Source: Chloroflexota bacterium
GTDB taxonomy: Bacteria; Chloroflexota; Dehalococcoidia; JACPQD01
NCBI GenBank assembly: GCA_016190665.1
Contig: JACPQD010000092.1
Coordinates: 1-62,133, forward strand
Direction of reading: 5' to 3'
Length of the DNA stretch: 62,133 nt
The notes under the pieces were generated by a model. That model ran no database searches, was not told the DNA's origin, and saw nothing but the letters and a program-made list of their open reading frames with translations. Numbering within the stretch: position 1 is the first letter of the stretch; the number at the start of each line of letters is the position of its first letter. Both the position numbers and the translations under genes were made by a program. This document shows positions 9,017 through 17,963 of the stretch, piece by piece.

Positions 9017-10357
9017 GTGAGTGGAATGGTGGTTATTGTGGGGCGACCAAACGTGGGGAAGTCAACCCTATTCAATCGCTTGGTGGGGCGAAGAAAGGCC
9101 ATTGTCGAGGACTTACCGGGTACTACCAGGGATCGGATTTCCGCTGATATCCAGTGGGACGACCGCCAGTTCACCCTCGTGGACACGGGCGGTCTCGAGA
9201 TAAGTTCCGACTCAGACATTACGCAGCGGGTCAGACGCCAGGTGGAGCTGGCCATAGCTGGGTCTGATGCGGTGATCTTCCTGGTGGACGCCAGGGACGG
9301 AGTGACTGCCACTGACCTGGATATCAGCGAGGTGTTGCGCAGGTCTGGCAAGCCCGTCGTACTCGCCGCCAACAAGGTCGATAACGAGCAGCGACGGACC
9401 GACGTCACTCAGTTCTACGAGTTGGGCGTCGACGAAGTGATGCCCATAAGCGCTTATCACGGGACAGGAATCGATGACCTGATGGACGCGACTGTGGTCC
9501 ATTTGCCGTCGGCGCCGGGACATCCCGGGGAGACCACGATTTCATCGGGGCCCAAGATCGCCATACTGGGACGCCCCAACGTGGGGAAGTCGGCGCTCCT
9601 GAACGCCATTCTGGGCGAGGAGCGTGTCATCGTCAGCGAGGTACCCGGCACCACCCGTGATGCCATAGACACCGTCGTTGAGTACGAAGGCGAGCGGACG
9701 GTGTTCATCGATACGGCGGGGATTCGGCGGCGCGGGCGAATCGAGGGTGGCGTAGAGAAGTACAGCGTCATCCGCGCCATGGAGGCCGTCGACCGGGCGG
9801 ACGTGATATTGATTGTCCTGGACGCCAGCGAGCTGATTACGGCCCAGGACGCCCACATAGCGGGCTACGTTGTGGAGGCGTGGAAGGGAATAGTGATCGT
9901 AGTGAATAAGTGGGACCTGGCCCGGGAGCTGGGCCTCAGCAAAGAGCAATGCGACAAGGGGATTCGATCCAAACTCAAGTTCCTTCCCTACGCCTCTATT
10001 CTTTACGTGTCCGCCTTGCTCAAGGAGGGGGTCAAGGAGGTTCTGGCAGAGGCCAAGCGGGTGGCGCAGGAACGCCTCAAGCGGGTCCCTACCGCCAGGT
10101 TGAATAACGTAGTTGGCGAAGCCGTCCTTGCTCACCGGCCGCCTGCGGTGAGCGGAAAACGCTTGAAAATCCTTTACGCTACCCAGGCCGATGTTAATCC
10201 TCCGACCTTCGTTTTCAGCGTCAACGACCCGGAGCTCGTGCATTTTTCCTACCAGCGTTACCTTGAGAACCGTCTCCGTGAGGCTTTTGGCTTTAGCGGG
10301 ACTCCGCTACGCTTCGTCTTCAGAAAGAGGGGCGAACAGCGACAAAATGACAAATGA
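9017..10357 (+). CDS. der: Ribosome biogenesis GTPase Der (EngA)
   Basis: Essential double GTPase that assists 50S subunit maturation. 446 aa with two Era-like G domains: first P-loop GRPNVGKSTL with PGTTRDR, DTGG and NKVD; second P-loop GRPNVGKSAL with PGTTRDA, DTAG and NKWD; then a C-terminal KH-like domain ending in RFVFRKRGE. GTG at 9017 is chosen because GAGG (9007-9010) lies 6 nt upstream; the ATG at 9026 is the alternative. It begins 9 nt after cdaR, so it is probably in the same transcript. Length and order are normal for the family. Confidence 0.96.
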   Translation: MSGMVVIVGRPNVGKSTLFNRLVGRRKAIVEDLPGTTRDRISADIQWDDRQFTLVDTGGLEISSDSDITQRVRRQVELAIAGSDAVIFLVDARDGVTATDLDISEVLRRSGKPVVLAANKVDNEQRRTDVTQFYELGVDEVMPISAYHGTGIDDLMDATVVHLPSAPGHPGETTISSGPKIAILGRPNVGKSALLNAILGEERVIVSEVPGTTRDAIDTVVEYEGERTVFIDTAGIRRRGRIEGGVEKYSVIRAMEAVDRADVILIVLDASELITAQDAHIAGYVVEAWKGIVIVVNKWDLARELGLSKEQCDKGIRSKLKFLPYASILYVSALLKEGVKEVLAEAKRVAQERLKRVPTARLNNVVGEAVLAHRPPAVSGKRLKILYATQADVNPPTFVFSVNDPELVHFSYQRYLENRLREAFGFSGTPLRFVFRKRGEQRQNDK

Positions 10358-10417
10358 TGAATCCCCCGCTCCCCATTCCTCGCTCCTCTCTCGTCATTTC
10401 AGGAAGAGAGGCGAATA

Positions 10418-11053
10418 GTGACTGCTGAGCTTATTGCGGTCCTCGCCCTGTGCTATCTCGTTGGCGCCATACCCTTTGGCTTCGTAGCGGGTAAGGTGTG
10501 CCGGGGGATCGATATCAGGGAGTTTGGCAGTGGCTCCATCGGCGCTACGAACACGCTGCGCACGTTGGGAAAACTGCCATCCGCGCTGGTGCTGCTGGGC
10601 GACATTGGCAAGGGCGCAGCGGCCGTCTTGCTGGCGCGCTTTCTCCTGGGCCCCGATGCAATGGGGGTGGAGGTGGCAGCGGCGCTGGCGGCCGTAGCTG
10701 GTCATAATTGGCCGGTGTACATCGGGTTCAAAGGCGGGAAGGGCGTCAGCACGAGCATCGGAGCCCTGGTCATGATCGCCCCCTGGGTGGGCCTTATCTC
10801 CACGGCCATAGGCCTTGCGGCCATGGCGGTCTTTCGCTACGTCTCCCTGGGATCGCTGCTTATCGGCGCCGTCAGCTTCTTCGCGGCGCTGGTTCTCTAT
10901 CTTGCAGCGCGGCAGCCCGTGGAGCACGTCCTCTTTACGCTGGTTGCCGCGTCTCTCATGCTCGTGCGCCATCGTGACAACGTCGCCAGGCTCCTCTCCG
11001 GCTCTGAGCGCCGCCTCGGGGAGAAGGCGGACACGAGGGCGGGGCAGGCATGA
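10418..11053 (+). CDS. plsY: Glycerol-3-phosphate acyltransferase PlsY
   Basis: Integral membrane enzyme that transfers an acyl group from acyl phosphate to sn-glycerol 3-phosphate, forming lysophosphatidate. 211 aa with several membrane segments and the three family motifs: GSGSIGATNTLRTLG, the Gly-rich GFKGGKGVSTSIG and the C-terminal RHRDNVARLLSGSE. GTG at 10418 follows AGAGGCGAATA. Its stop overlaps the start of gpsA by 4 nt (ATGA), so the enzyme making glycerol 3-phosphate and the one consuming it are translationally coupled. The 60-nt gap before it includes a low-complexity CCCCGCTCC-type stretch. Confidence 0.94.
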   Translation: MTAELIAVLALCYLVGAIPFGFVAGKVCRGIDIREFGSGSIGATNTLRTLGKLPSALVLLGDIGKGAAAVLLARFLLGPDAMGVEVAAALAAVAGHNWPVYIGFKGGKGVSTSIGALVMIAPWVGLISTAIGLAAMAVFRYVSLGSLLIGAVSFFAALVLYLAARQPVEHVLFTLVAASLMLVRHRDNVARLLSGSERRLGEKADTRAGQA

Positions 11054-12063
11054 AGATAGCCATTGTGGGCACGACCACCTGGGGTATGACCCTTGGCATG
11101 ATGCTGGCGGCGCGGGGCATACAGTCGGTCCTCTGGGCTCGGACGGAGGAGGAAGCGGCTCAGCTCAGCCAGGAAAGACAGAATCGCCGCCTGTTGCCGG
11201 GACTCGTCTTCCCTCCAGAGCTTTCAGCCACCGCTTCAGTTGAGGCCGCCCTAAGGGATGCCTATATGGTAATTCTGGCCGTCCCTTCCCAGACGATGAG
11301 GGAGAACGTGAGGCGGGTGCGCCGCGGGCTATCGGAGGCTTCGGTCATCCTGAGCGCAGTGAAGGGGATAGAGGTTAAGACCACGCGGCGCATGTCGGAG
11401 GTGCTGGAGGATGAATTGGAGCCCGCGCTACACAGTCGAATATGCGTGCTTTCGGGCCCCAACCTCTCCGGGGAAATTCTGCGGAGGCTGCCCTCAGCCA
11501 CGGTAGTAGCCTCCCGCGCTGTCGCCATCGCGGAGGAAGCCCAGAGGATTCTCATGTCGCCAATCTTCCGGGTATACACCAGCGCAGACGTGGTCGGAGT
11601 GGAGTTGGGGGGTAGCCTGAAGAACATTGTCGCACTGGGCGCTGGCATGGCCGACGGCCTGGGCTATGGCGACAATGGCAAGGCCGCTCTGATGACGCGG
11701 GGACTGGCGGAAATCGCGCGGCTCGGCATTGCGGCAGGGGCTAATCCCCTCACCTTTGCCGGGCTGGCGGGTATAGGCGACCTGGTGGCCACATGCTCCA
11801 GTCGCCTGAGCCGCAACCATTACGTCGGCGAGGAGCTGGGCAAGGGCAGGTCTCTGCCGGAAGTGATGGCTGCCATGAAGAACGTTGCCGAAGGTATCCC
11901 GACCACCGTAGCTGCCCGTCAGATGGCAGCCAAAATGGGAGTGGAAATGCCTATAACTGAGGAGATGTATCGCGTGCTTTTCGAGGGGGAGGACCCCAGG
12001 CAGGCAGTAGCCAAGCTTATGAGCCGGCAGGCGCGACGGGAGCTGACGGACATCGAGCTATGA
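11050..12063 (+). CDS. gpsA: NAD(P)H-dependent glycerol-3-phosphate dehydrogenase
   Basis: Reduces dihydroxyacetone phosphate to sn-glycerol 3-phosphate for phospholipids; cytosolic. 337 aa: Rossmann N-terminus IAIVGTTTWGMTLGMMLA, in which GTTTWG replaces the more common GxGxxG/GAGSWG, then LSGPNLSGE, the catalytic-Lys segment GGSLKNIVALGAGMADGL and the C-terminal GLAGIGDLVATCSS signature. It overlaps plsY by 4 nt and the following M23 gene by 4 nt (ATGA at both ends), which argues for a tight operon. No truncation is seen. Confidence 0.95.
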   Translation: MKIAIVGTTTWGMTLGMMLAARGIQSVLWARTEEEAAQLSQERQNRRLLPGLVFPPELSATASVEAALRDAYMVILAVPSQTMRENVRRVRRGLSEASVILSAVKGIEVKTTRRMSEVLEDELEPALHSRICVLSGPNLSGEILRRLPSATVVASRAVAIAEEAQRILMSPIFRVYTSADVVGVELGGSLKNIVALGAGMADGLGYGDNGKAALMTRGLAEIARLGIAAGANPLTFAGLAGIGDLVATCSSRLSRNHYVGEELGKGRSLPEVMAAMKNVAEGIPTTVAARQMAAKMGVEMPITEEMYRVLFEGEDPRQAVAKLMSRQARRELTDIEL

Positions 12064-13076
12064 GCCTGTCGCTGGCCTCTCGGGTTAGTACTGGCCTGCT
12101 GCCTCTTGTTCTCTGTGTGGCGGCGGCGCTCCTGTTTCTCTCGTGCACGCCAACTCCCATGACCGTTGAGGTCCCCCTTTTTGCCCTCCCCACCGATACG
12201 CCGACGCCTGTACCCACGGCCACGCCTACACCTACAGCAACGCCTACGCCGACGCCCACTCCGCCTCCGACGGCGACGCCCCGCCCTCCCGGCCTGGAGA
12301 TCGACCCGGACATTCTTACTCAGGGGGGCGTTGCTCTGGTGAGGGTCAGGACTTCGCAGACCCTGAGCCTCAGCGGGGTCATAGGCCAGCGTCCGCTGGC
12401 CTGGGTCAAAGATGAGCAAGGCTACTGGACAGTGGTGGGCATGGGCTCTTACGCCGCCGTCGGCTCTCATCCAGTCCAGGTGACTGCAACTGACAGCGCG
12501 GGCAAAGAATACTCCATGGCTGACGCAATCACTGTAAGATCGGGAGGTTTCCCAGTGGAGAACATCGTGCTGGCGCCGGAGACGGCGTTGCTGCTTGATC
12601 CCAAAATCGTTGCCGCCGAAGAGGCGAAACTAGCGGCCATTTTCAAGCCTTTTAATCCCGAACGCTTGTGGGACGGGCCGTTCCTGGTCCCTGCGCAGGG
12701 TAAAACAACCTCCGTCTTCGGCGAGGGCCGCTCTTACCAGGGCGGTCCGGTCGGCAGCCGCCACCAGGGGTGGGACATAGGGGCCAATGAGGGAGACCCT
12801 GTCGTGGCAGCGCAGAGCGGGCGGGTCGTCTTCGCCGGGCCGCTGCAGGTCCGGGGCAAGACCATCATCATCAGCCACGGCGTGGGCGTCTACAGCAGCT
12901 ATAACCATCTCTCGGTCATTTCTGTGGAGGCGGGCGCGACTGTTCGCACCGGCCGGCCCATTGCCCAGGTAGGCAGCACAGGCCTCTCCACCGGCCCTCA
13001 CCTCCATTGGGAGATGACGGTGGGAGGGGTACCCGTCGACCCCGTGCCTCTGACCAGGGTGATGGTCGCGCCGTGA
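12060..13076 (+). CDS. M23-family peptidase-like lipoprotein
   Basis: Probable cell-envelope LytM-type protein of 338 aa. A signal peptide ends in the lipobox LFLSC, a Thr/Pro linker (PTPTATPTPTP) spans about residues 40-80, a beta-rich domain follows, and the C-terminal 150 residues form an M23 domain: HQGWDIG, AAQSGRVVFAG, ISHGVGVYSSYNHLS and GPHLHWEM. The zinc ligands expected in HxxxD and HLHW are present, so an active peptidoglycan endopeptidase is plausible, although many such proteins act as activators. The 4-nt overlap with gpsA suggests co-expression. Confidence 0.88.
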   Translation: MSLSLASRVSTGLLPLVLCVAAALLFLSCTPTPMTVEVPLFALPTDTPTPVPTATPTPTATPTPTPTPPPTATPRPPGLEIDPDILTQGGVALVRVRTSQTLSLSGVIGQRPLAWVKDEQGYWTVVGMGSYAAVGSHPVQVTATDSAGKEYSMADAITVRSGGFPVENIVLAPETALLLDPKIVAAEEAKLAAIFKPFNPERLWDGPFLVPAQGKTTSVFGEGRSYQGGPVGSRHQGWDIGANEGDPVVAAQSGRVVFAGPLQVRGKTIIISHGVGVYSSYNHLSVISVEAGATVRTGRPIAQVGSTGLSTGPHLHWEMTVGGVPVDPVPLTRVMVAP

Positions 13077-13168
13077 GCTGAGGAATCGTAACTATCACCC
13101 ACTTGCGCAGAAAACCGTATATTCTCTCTCCCATTAACGGAGGCGAAACCGATGGGACCTGAGTCCAA

Positions 13169-13190
13169 TCTGAAACAAAGTTGCGCTGGT
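13169..13190 (+). repeat. Leader-like 20-nt repeat upstream of the M1 peptidase gene
   Basis: TCTGAAACAAAGTTGCGCTG recurs with one mismatch at 24654-24673, in both cases within a few bases of a start codon (M1 peptidase here, ABC-2 permease there). It has no obvious ribosome-binding character. It may be part of a dispersed element or a shared leader sequence. Confidence 0.4.
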
Positions 13191-13192
13191 GT

Positions 13193-15079
13193 ATGCAGAT
13201 AACTCGCGAAGTCGCTGCCCTGCTCTTTGCCATCTCTATGCAGGCGCTGGCCCTTCCGTCGGCAGTTGCAGCCCAAGCTCCTGCGATTCTGCTGAGCCGC
13301 TATCAGATCTCGGTGGATGTGGACTGGGCCGCCTCCTCGCTAGAAGCGAAGGAGACGGTCACCTACGTCAACACCACAGGCAACGCCCTGGGCAGCATCG
13401 TCTTCAATGTAACGCCGGCTAACTTCGGCACCTTTTCTCTCCGGGAGGCGCGCGTGGGAGGTGCAGTTGTCGAGACGACGCTGGAGGGCGTCGTCCTGGA
13501 AGTGTTCCTGCCCACGCCTCTGCCCCTCGGAAAAAGCGCAGTAGTGGAGCTTGATTTTCAGCTTCGGGTGCCTATTCGCAGCGGCCGGTTCGGCGCCGGC
13601 CAGGGCATCATGACCCTCGGGAACTGGTTCCCGATACTGGCCGTCTACCGGGGGCCGCGGTTGGCGATCGGCGGGCAGTCGGAAGGCTGGGACCGCCATC
13701 GTCACGGCTGGGGCGACCCTTTTTTCACCGAGGTTGCCGACTACCGCGTTGAGGTGAATACGTCCATTCCGCTGACTGTGGCGGCCACTGGCCGGGCAGT
13801 CGCCCAGGAAGAGAGGCGATGGGTTTTCGAAGCGCAGCGAGTCCGCGATTTCGCCATAGGCCTCTCCCCAAACTTTGAGACCAGGTCCACGGAGGTGGAA
13901 GGCGTACAGATCATCGCCTACTTCTTGCCGCAACACGCCGCAGGGGGCGAGCGTTTTCTGAAGGACGGCGCTGAAATGCTGGCCTGGCTCAACAGCTACG
14001 TCGGCCGGTATACCCTTCCCAACCTCTCCATCGTCGAGATGTATTCCCAGAGCGCAGTAGACGTAGGGCAGGAGTACCCCGGCCTGATCTTTCTCAGCAG
14101 CGCGGAGTCTGCCTCGCCGGGTGGGCTGGGCGGCAAGCTCAGCTATCTTCTCCGTCACGAGGTGGCCCACCAGTGGTTCTATAGCATGGTGGGCAACGAC
14201 CAGATGTACGAACCCTGGGTGGACGAGGCCCTGGTGACGTGGCTCTCCCTGCACTTCATCCGGCAGAACTATCCCCAGCTCTTCCCCAGCCACTGGGAGG
14301 GCATAATCGGAGCGCAGCTTCGACAGGAGATCGGCTTACTCGGTCGGGCCCCGGTAAGTGGCAGCATCTACGACTTCGCCTCCGAGGGCTTGTACTTCTC
14401 CATGGTCTACCGCCGCGGAGCGACCTTTCTTGAGGAGCTTTACCAGACCATGGGAGAAGAGGGCTTCTCGGCCTTCCTGAAGGGCTTTTTCGCCGCCTTT
14501 CGGGACGGGATCGCCACCGCCAGCGCCTTTTTGGACATGGCGCAGGCCGCCACGGAAGCAAACCTGAATCCACTTTTCCGGCAATACCTCACTTATTCCA
14601 GGTATCAAGCCTCGGAGCCGCTGCGTTTCCGGATCTTCGGGCCGCCCGCAGATGCAGCCTGGTCAGGCAGAGTTGTGCTGGGTATCGAAACGGACGCGTC
14701 CGTGGCCGGGGTGAAGGTCCTGGTCGACGACGCTCTTGCCCTCAGCGCGCCGGGGGGCAAGGAGGTCTCGATTGACTCCCGCTCCCTGGAGAACGGCAGT
14801 CATCTGCTCACCGTGATAGTTGCCGACACGTCGGGTAGAAGCGCGGAGGCGGTCCAACGCTTCCTCGTAGAAAACAAGCCGGAGCCTACGCCTACGCCTG
14901 TCCCCACTTCGACGCCCGTCCCGCCAACGATTTTGCCGCAGGTCACTATCTCCGTTCCCGAAACCATCGAAGAAGCCGCTGAAACGTTGCAGACATATAG
15001 CCGAGAGCCGGTGGCCTACGCCATAGCGGGGGGCGCGGTGCTGATCCTGGCACTGTGGGGCATCAGCCGCCGGCGGTGA
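13193..15079 (+). CDS. Secreted/membrane-anchored M1-type metallopeptidase
   Basis: Zinc peptidase related to family M1 aminopeptidases, about 628 aa. N-terminal signal peptide (MQITREVAALLFAISM...AVAAQ), then an M1 beta domain and a catalytic domain with HEVAH at residues 322-326 and the third ligand Glu345 in WVDEAL (HExxH-x18-E). The C-terminus has a PTPTPVPTSTPVPP linker and a final membrane helix AIAGGAVLILALW followed by RRR, so it is probably tethered outside the membrane. ATG at 13193 is used; TTG at 13181 is in frame but neither has a good ribosome site. Substrate unknown. Confidence 0.86.
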   Translation: MQITREVAALLFAISMQALALPSAVAAQAPAILLSRYQISVDVDWAASSLEAKETVTYVNTTGNALGSIVFNVTPANFGTFSLREARVGGAVVETTLEGVVLEVFLPTPLPLGKSAVVELDFQLRVPIRSGRFGAGQGIMTLGNWFPILAVYRGPRLAIGGQSEGWDRHRHGWGDPFFTEVADYRVEVNTSIPLTVAATGRAVAQEERRWVFEAQRVRDFAIGLSPNFETRSTEVEGVQIIAYFLPQHAAGGERFLKDGAEMLAWLNSYVGRYTLPNLSIVEMYSQSAVDVGQEYPGLIFLSSAESASPGGLGGKLSYLLRHEVAHQWFYSMVGNDQMYEPWVDEALVTWLSLHFIRQNYPQLFPSHWEGIIGAQLRQEIGLLGRAPVSGSIYDFASEGLYFSMVYRRGATFLEELYQTMGEEGFSAFLKGFFAAFRDGIATASAFLDMAQAATEANLNPLFRQYLTYSRYQASEPLRFRIFGPPADAAWSGRVVLGIETDASVAGVKVLVDDALALSAPGGKEVSIDSRSLENGSHLLTVIVADTSGRSAEAVQRFLVENKPEPTPTPVPTSTPVPPTILPQVTISVPETIEEAAETLQTYSREPVAYAIAGGAVLILALWGISRRR

Positions 15080-15142
15080 CAGGGGGACTTGAGCGCCAGC
15101 CCGGCCGGCCGCGACGCGTGCCGGGACGCGTCATTCCTTGCC

Positions 15143-16819
15143 CTACCGAGGCGGGGCAGGTGGCAGCGATTCCCCAGCTGTGACCGTAACCGCGCCGCCC
15201 GCCGCGGAAAAGACCCAGGCGCCTCTGCCAACGGGCAGCGTTGCCGAGCCCTGGTAACGCGTGTAGCCGGAAGCGGGATCATAGGTGAAGATCACATCGG
15301 CGTTGACCACAGCGCTTCTCTCCCCACTGGGATTGCCCACCATCTTGAGTTGGCCTGGCTCCAGAGTGGTGGTATAGGAGTTGGCCCCTGCCCCGTTCAT
15401 TACAATTGTAGCGTCGCTAGTGAAACGCGCCCAGTAGCCCCAGCCCTGGGTAACCCCTTGACCGGCCGGCGACTGGGTGTACCCGGCGGTGCCCTGATAG
15501 GTATACAGCGTGCCGCTAGCCTGGGGGAAGGTGGTGCCGGCGGGGCCGGCGACCAAGTTCCAGCCACGGGCGTAGGATACCGTATTACCGATGGGCAGTG
15601 GTGGTGGGTAGGGGGGAACGGTGGGCGTCGGCGCGGGGGATGGCGGCAGAGGGGTGGAAGTAGGGGTCGGCGTCTCCGTTGGTATGGGTGTAAGCGTAGG
15701 CGTCGGAGACGGCTCGGGACGGTCGAGGTCGCTCACGCGCCCCACCATCAGACTGACCCCATTGCCAGCGGAGATGGCAAAGGCCTGAGGAAGGCCCGAT
15801 ACTCGTATTGGAATGGTAGTGTCAGTGGTCGTCCCGTCACCTAACTGGCCATCGGCATTGCGACCAACAGCCCACACAGTGCTATCCCTGCGGAGTGCCA
15901 GGCTATGAGAGTATCCCGCCGATATGGCTGCCGCTCCAGTGAAACCGAGCACCAGCGTCGGCGTGGCCGCGGAGTAACCATTGCCCGACTGGCCATACTG
16001 GTTATCACCCCACGACCAAACAGTCCCATCGGAGCGCAGGGCCAGGCTATGAGCGCCGCCCGCCGAGACAGCCACCACCCCGGTCAGCCCCACCACCTGG
16101 ACTGGCGTAGTGCGAATGGCGTCCCTGTCAGGAGGCACCGGAACTGTCCCGTCTCCGATGCGCCCGTTGCCGTTCGAGCCCCAACCCCAGGCGGTGCCGT
16201 CCTTCCGGACTGCCAGGTTGTGGTAGGCTCCTGCACTTATGGCTACTACTTCACTGAGGCTGCCAACTTGCACTGGCATTCTTCTTGCGGTGGTGGTCCC
16301 ATCCCCAAGTTGACCACCGGAGTTTTGGCCCCAAGCCCAGACAGTGCCATCGGAACGAAGAGCCAGGATATGGTAGGCGCCTGCCGATACGGCCACCACG
16401 TCCGTGAGGCCCTCGAAAGGCCTTCCGGACCAGCCAGCGTCTTCGCCGACCCACACAGTGCCGTGCGCCATCAGCGCCACCTTTCGGTGGGCCCCCACAG
16501 AAATTGAAGAGACGCTAGCCAGATGAGGCAACTGATACGGAGCGGGCCTGCCGTTGCCCACCTCCCAAACCGTGCCGTCGGAGCGGAGCACCAGGCTGGA
16601 AGGGCCGCCCGCGGCGACTGCCACCACTTGAGTAAGACCGGCGACCTGGACCGGAGTCCTGCTGCCAGCGCCGGAACCCCAAGCCCATACACCGCCGGGA
16701 TTGATAACCGAAAGGGATGGGAGAGCGGCCACGGGGCTGACAAAGGTGAAAAAGGCGCCCGATGGCGAGAAAGCCGCAGCTGCTGAAACACCTACGGCAA
16801 GCCAGAAGGCTTTCCCCAC
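15143..16819 (-). CDS. Secreted RCC1-repeat (beta-propeller) protein
   Basis: Probable extracellular protein of 558 aa. After a signal peptide there are about seven RCC1-type repeats (VVAVSAGAYHILALRSDGTV followed by WAWG, with NSGGQLGDGTTT), expected to fold as a beta propeller. A Thr/Pro linker (PTPTLTPIPTETPTPTS) leads to a C-terminal domain beginning YARGWNLVAGP that resembles surface modules of Chloroflexota. The frame is open to 17002, but GAGGAGG (minus strand, about 16826-16832) sits 6 nt from the GTG at 16819, and that start directly yields a signal peptide. RCC1 propellers often mediate protein binding; the ligand is unknown. Confidence 0.85.
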   Translation of the reverse strand: MGKAFWLAVGVSAAAAFSPSGAFFTFVSPVAALPSLSVINPGGVWAWGSGAGSRTPVQVAGLTQVVAVAAGGPSSLVLRSDGTVWEVGNGRPAPYQLPHLASVSSISVGAHRKVALMAHGTVWVGEDAGWSGRPFEGLTDVVAVSAGAYHILALRSDGTVWAWGQNSGGQLGDGTTTARRMPVQVGSLSEVVAISAGAYHNLAVRKDGTAWGWGSNGNGRIGDGTVPVPPDRDAIRTTPVQVVGLTGVVAVSAGGAHSLALRSDGTVWSWGDNQYGQSGNGYSAATPTLVLGFTGAAAISAGYSHSLALRRDSTVWAVGRNADGQLGDGTTTDTTIPIRVSGLPQAFAISAGNGVSLMVGRVSDLDRPEPSPTPTLTPIPTETPTPTSTPLPPSPAPTPTVPPYPPPLPIGNTVSYARGWNLVAGPAGTTFPQASGTLYTYQGTAGYTQSPAGQGVTQGWGYWARFTSDATIVMNGAGANSYTTTLEPGQLKMVGNPSGERSAVVNADVIFTYDPASGYTRYQGSATLPVGRGAWVFSAAGGAVTVTAGESLPPAPPR

Positions 16820-16977
16820 GTTGCGCCTCCTCACACAGCTTCCGCCAGTCATCAAAGCAATCAGGAGGTTGCCTGACAGTTCTTCAGTCTCAGCATAGTT
16901 CCACCTATTATACATCCGAGGCGGCCGATATGTTTCACAAATTGCTCGAACCGGGGATGCGTCAGGCGCTGTCGATG

Positions 16978-16983
16978 TATAAT
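16978..16983 (+). promoter_or_regulatory. Candidate -10 box for rsmI
   Basis: TATAAT in the context GATGTATAATG lies 30 nt before the rsmI start. The mirror word GATGTATAATAG occurs on the minus strand near 16908-16919, pointing towards the RCC1 gene, so the region may hold two divergent promoters with the same -10 context. No convincing -35 was found for either. Confidence 0.4.
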
Positions 16984-17013
16984 GAATCGTAGCTTCAGAC
17001 AAGAAGGAATCTC

Positions 17014-17835
17014 ATGCCCATCCTTTACCTTGTCGCGACACCCATAGGCAACCTGGAAGATATCACCCTCAGGGCGCTGCGCATCCTTGGGGAGGTTGGG
17101 CTGGTGGCCGCGGAGGATACACGCAAGACACGGCGCCTCTTTGCCAGATATGACATCAAGACGCCCCTGACCAGCTACCACGAGTACAGCACCGAGGCGG
17201 TGTTGCAGCATATCCTCGACAAGCTGAAGGATATGGATGTGGCCCTGGTTTCTGAGGCGGGCATGCCCGGCATCAGCGACCCCGGCTACGCGCTCGTGGT
17301 CGCCGCCATCCAGCGCGGCATTCCGGTGGTCCCCATCCCTGGCCCCTCCGTTGTGCTTGCCGCTCTGGCCGTGTCTGGCCTCTCCACTAACCGGTTCCTC
17401 TATCTCGGCTTCCTGCCGCGACGGCCATCGGACCGAAGGCAAACGCTGCAGTCCGTCGCCAAGGAGCCGGGGACCATCCTTGCCTTCGAAAGCCCGCATC
17501 GCCTCCGGGCAGCCCTCAGCGACATCTTCGCCACCCTCGGCGACAGGCGGATGGCCGTCTGTCGGGAGATGACCAAGATGCACGAGGAGGTCTTTCGTGG
17601 TGTGGTCAGCGCCGTCCTCGAGCGCTTCTCGGCGCCGCGGGGCGAGTTCACCCTGGTCATCGAGGGGGCTGGCGAACAGCCAGCGTCCCCAACTTCAAAC
17701 GATGTTCGGACTCGACTCCGACAGCTTCAAGCGAGCGGGCTTCCCGCCCGGGAAGCGGTATCCCGCATCGCCAGGGAGTTCGGCCTCCCCCACAGAGAGG
17801 TGTATCGGATGTGGCTGGAGGCCAAAGCAGGGTAG
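17014..17835 (+). CDS. rsmI: 16S rRNA (cytidine-1402 2'-O) methyltransferase RsmI
   Basis: S-adenosylmethionine-dependent ribose methylase acting on C1402 in the decoding centre. 273 aa with the tetrapyrrole-methylase fold: LYLVATPIGNLEDITLRAL, AAEDTRKTRRL, VSEAGMPGISDPGY, IPGPSVVLAALAVSGL, FLYLGFLPRR and FESPHRL. Start, length and order of motifs are normal. The C-terminal tail, after IEGAGEQ, carries a small helical domain found in the family. It is followed after 128 nt by ribD. Confidence 0.95.
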   Translation: MPILYLVATPIGNLEDITLRALRILGEVGLVAAEDTRKTRRLFARYDIKTPLTSYHEYSTEAVLQHILDKLKDMDVALVSEAGMPGISDPGYALVVAAIQRGIPVVPIPGPSVVLAALAVSGLSTNRFLYLGFLPRRPSDRRQTLQSVAKEPGTILAFESPHRLRAALSDIFATLGDRRMAVCREMTKMHEEVFRGVVSAVLERFSAPRGEFTLVIEGAGEQPASPTSNDVRTRLRQLQASGLPAREAVSRIAREFGLPHREVYRMWLEAKAG

Positions 17836-17963
17836 CAGGATTCGGCCCAGCTTCGAGAAAACGACGACATCGTCCGCCGGCCGAAGTGGGTCGAGAAGGC
17901 AGCGTTGCGACGCCCACCGCTCAATGCTACAATTGCCTGGATTTCGCGAGGAGCGGAGAACCC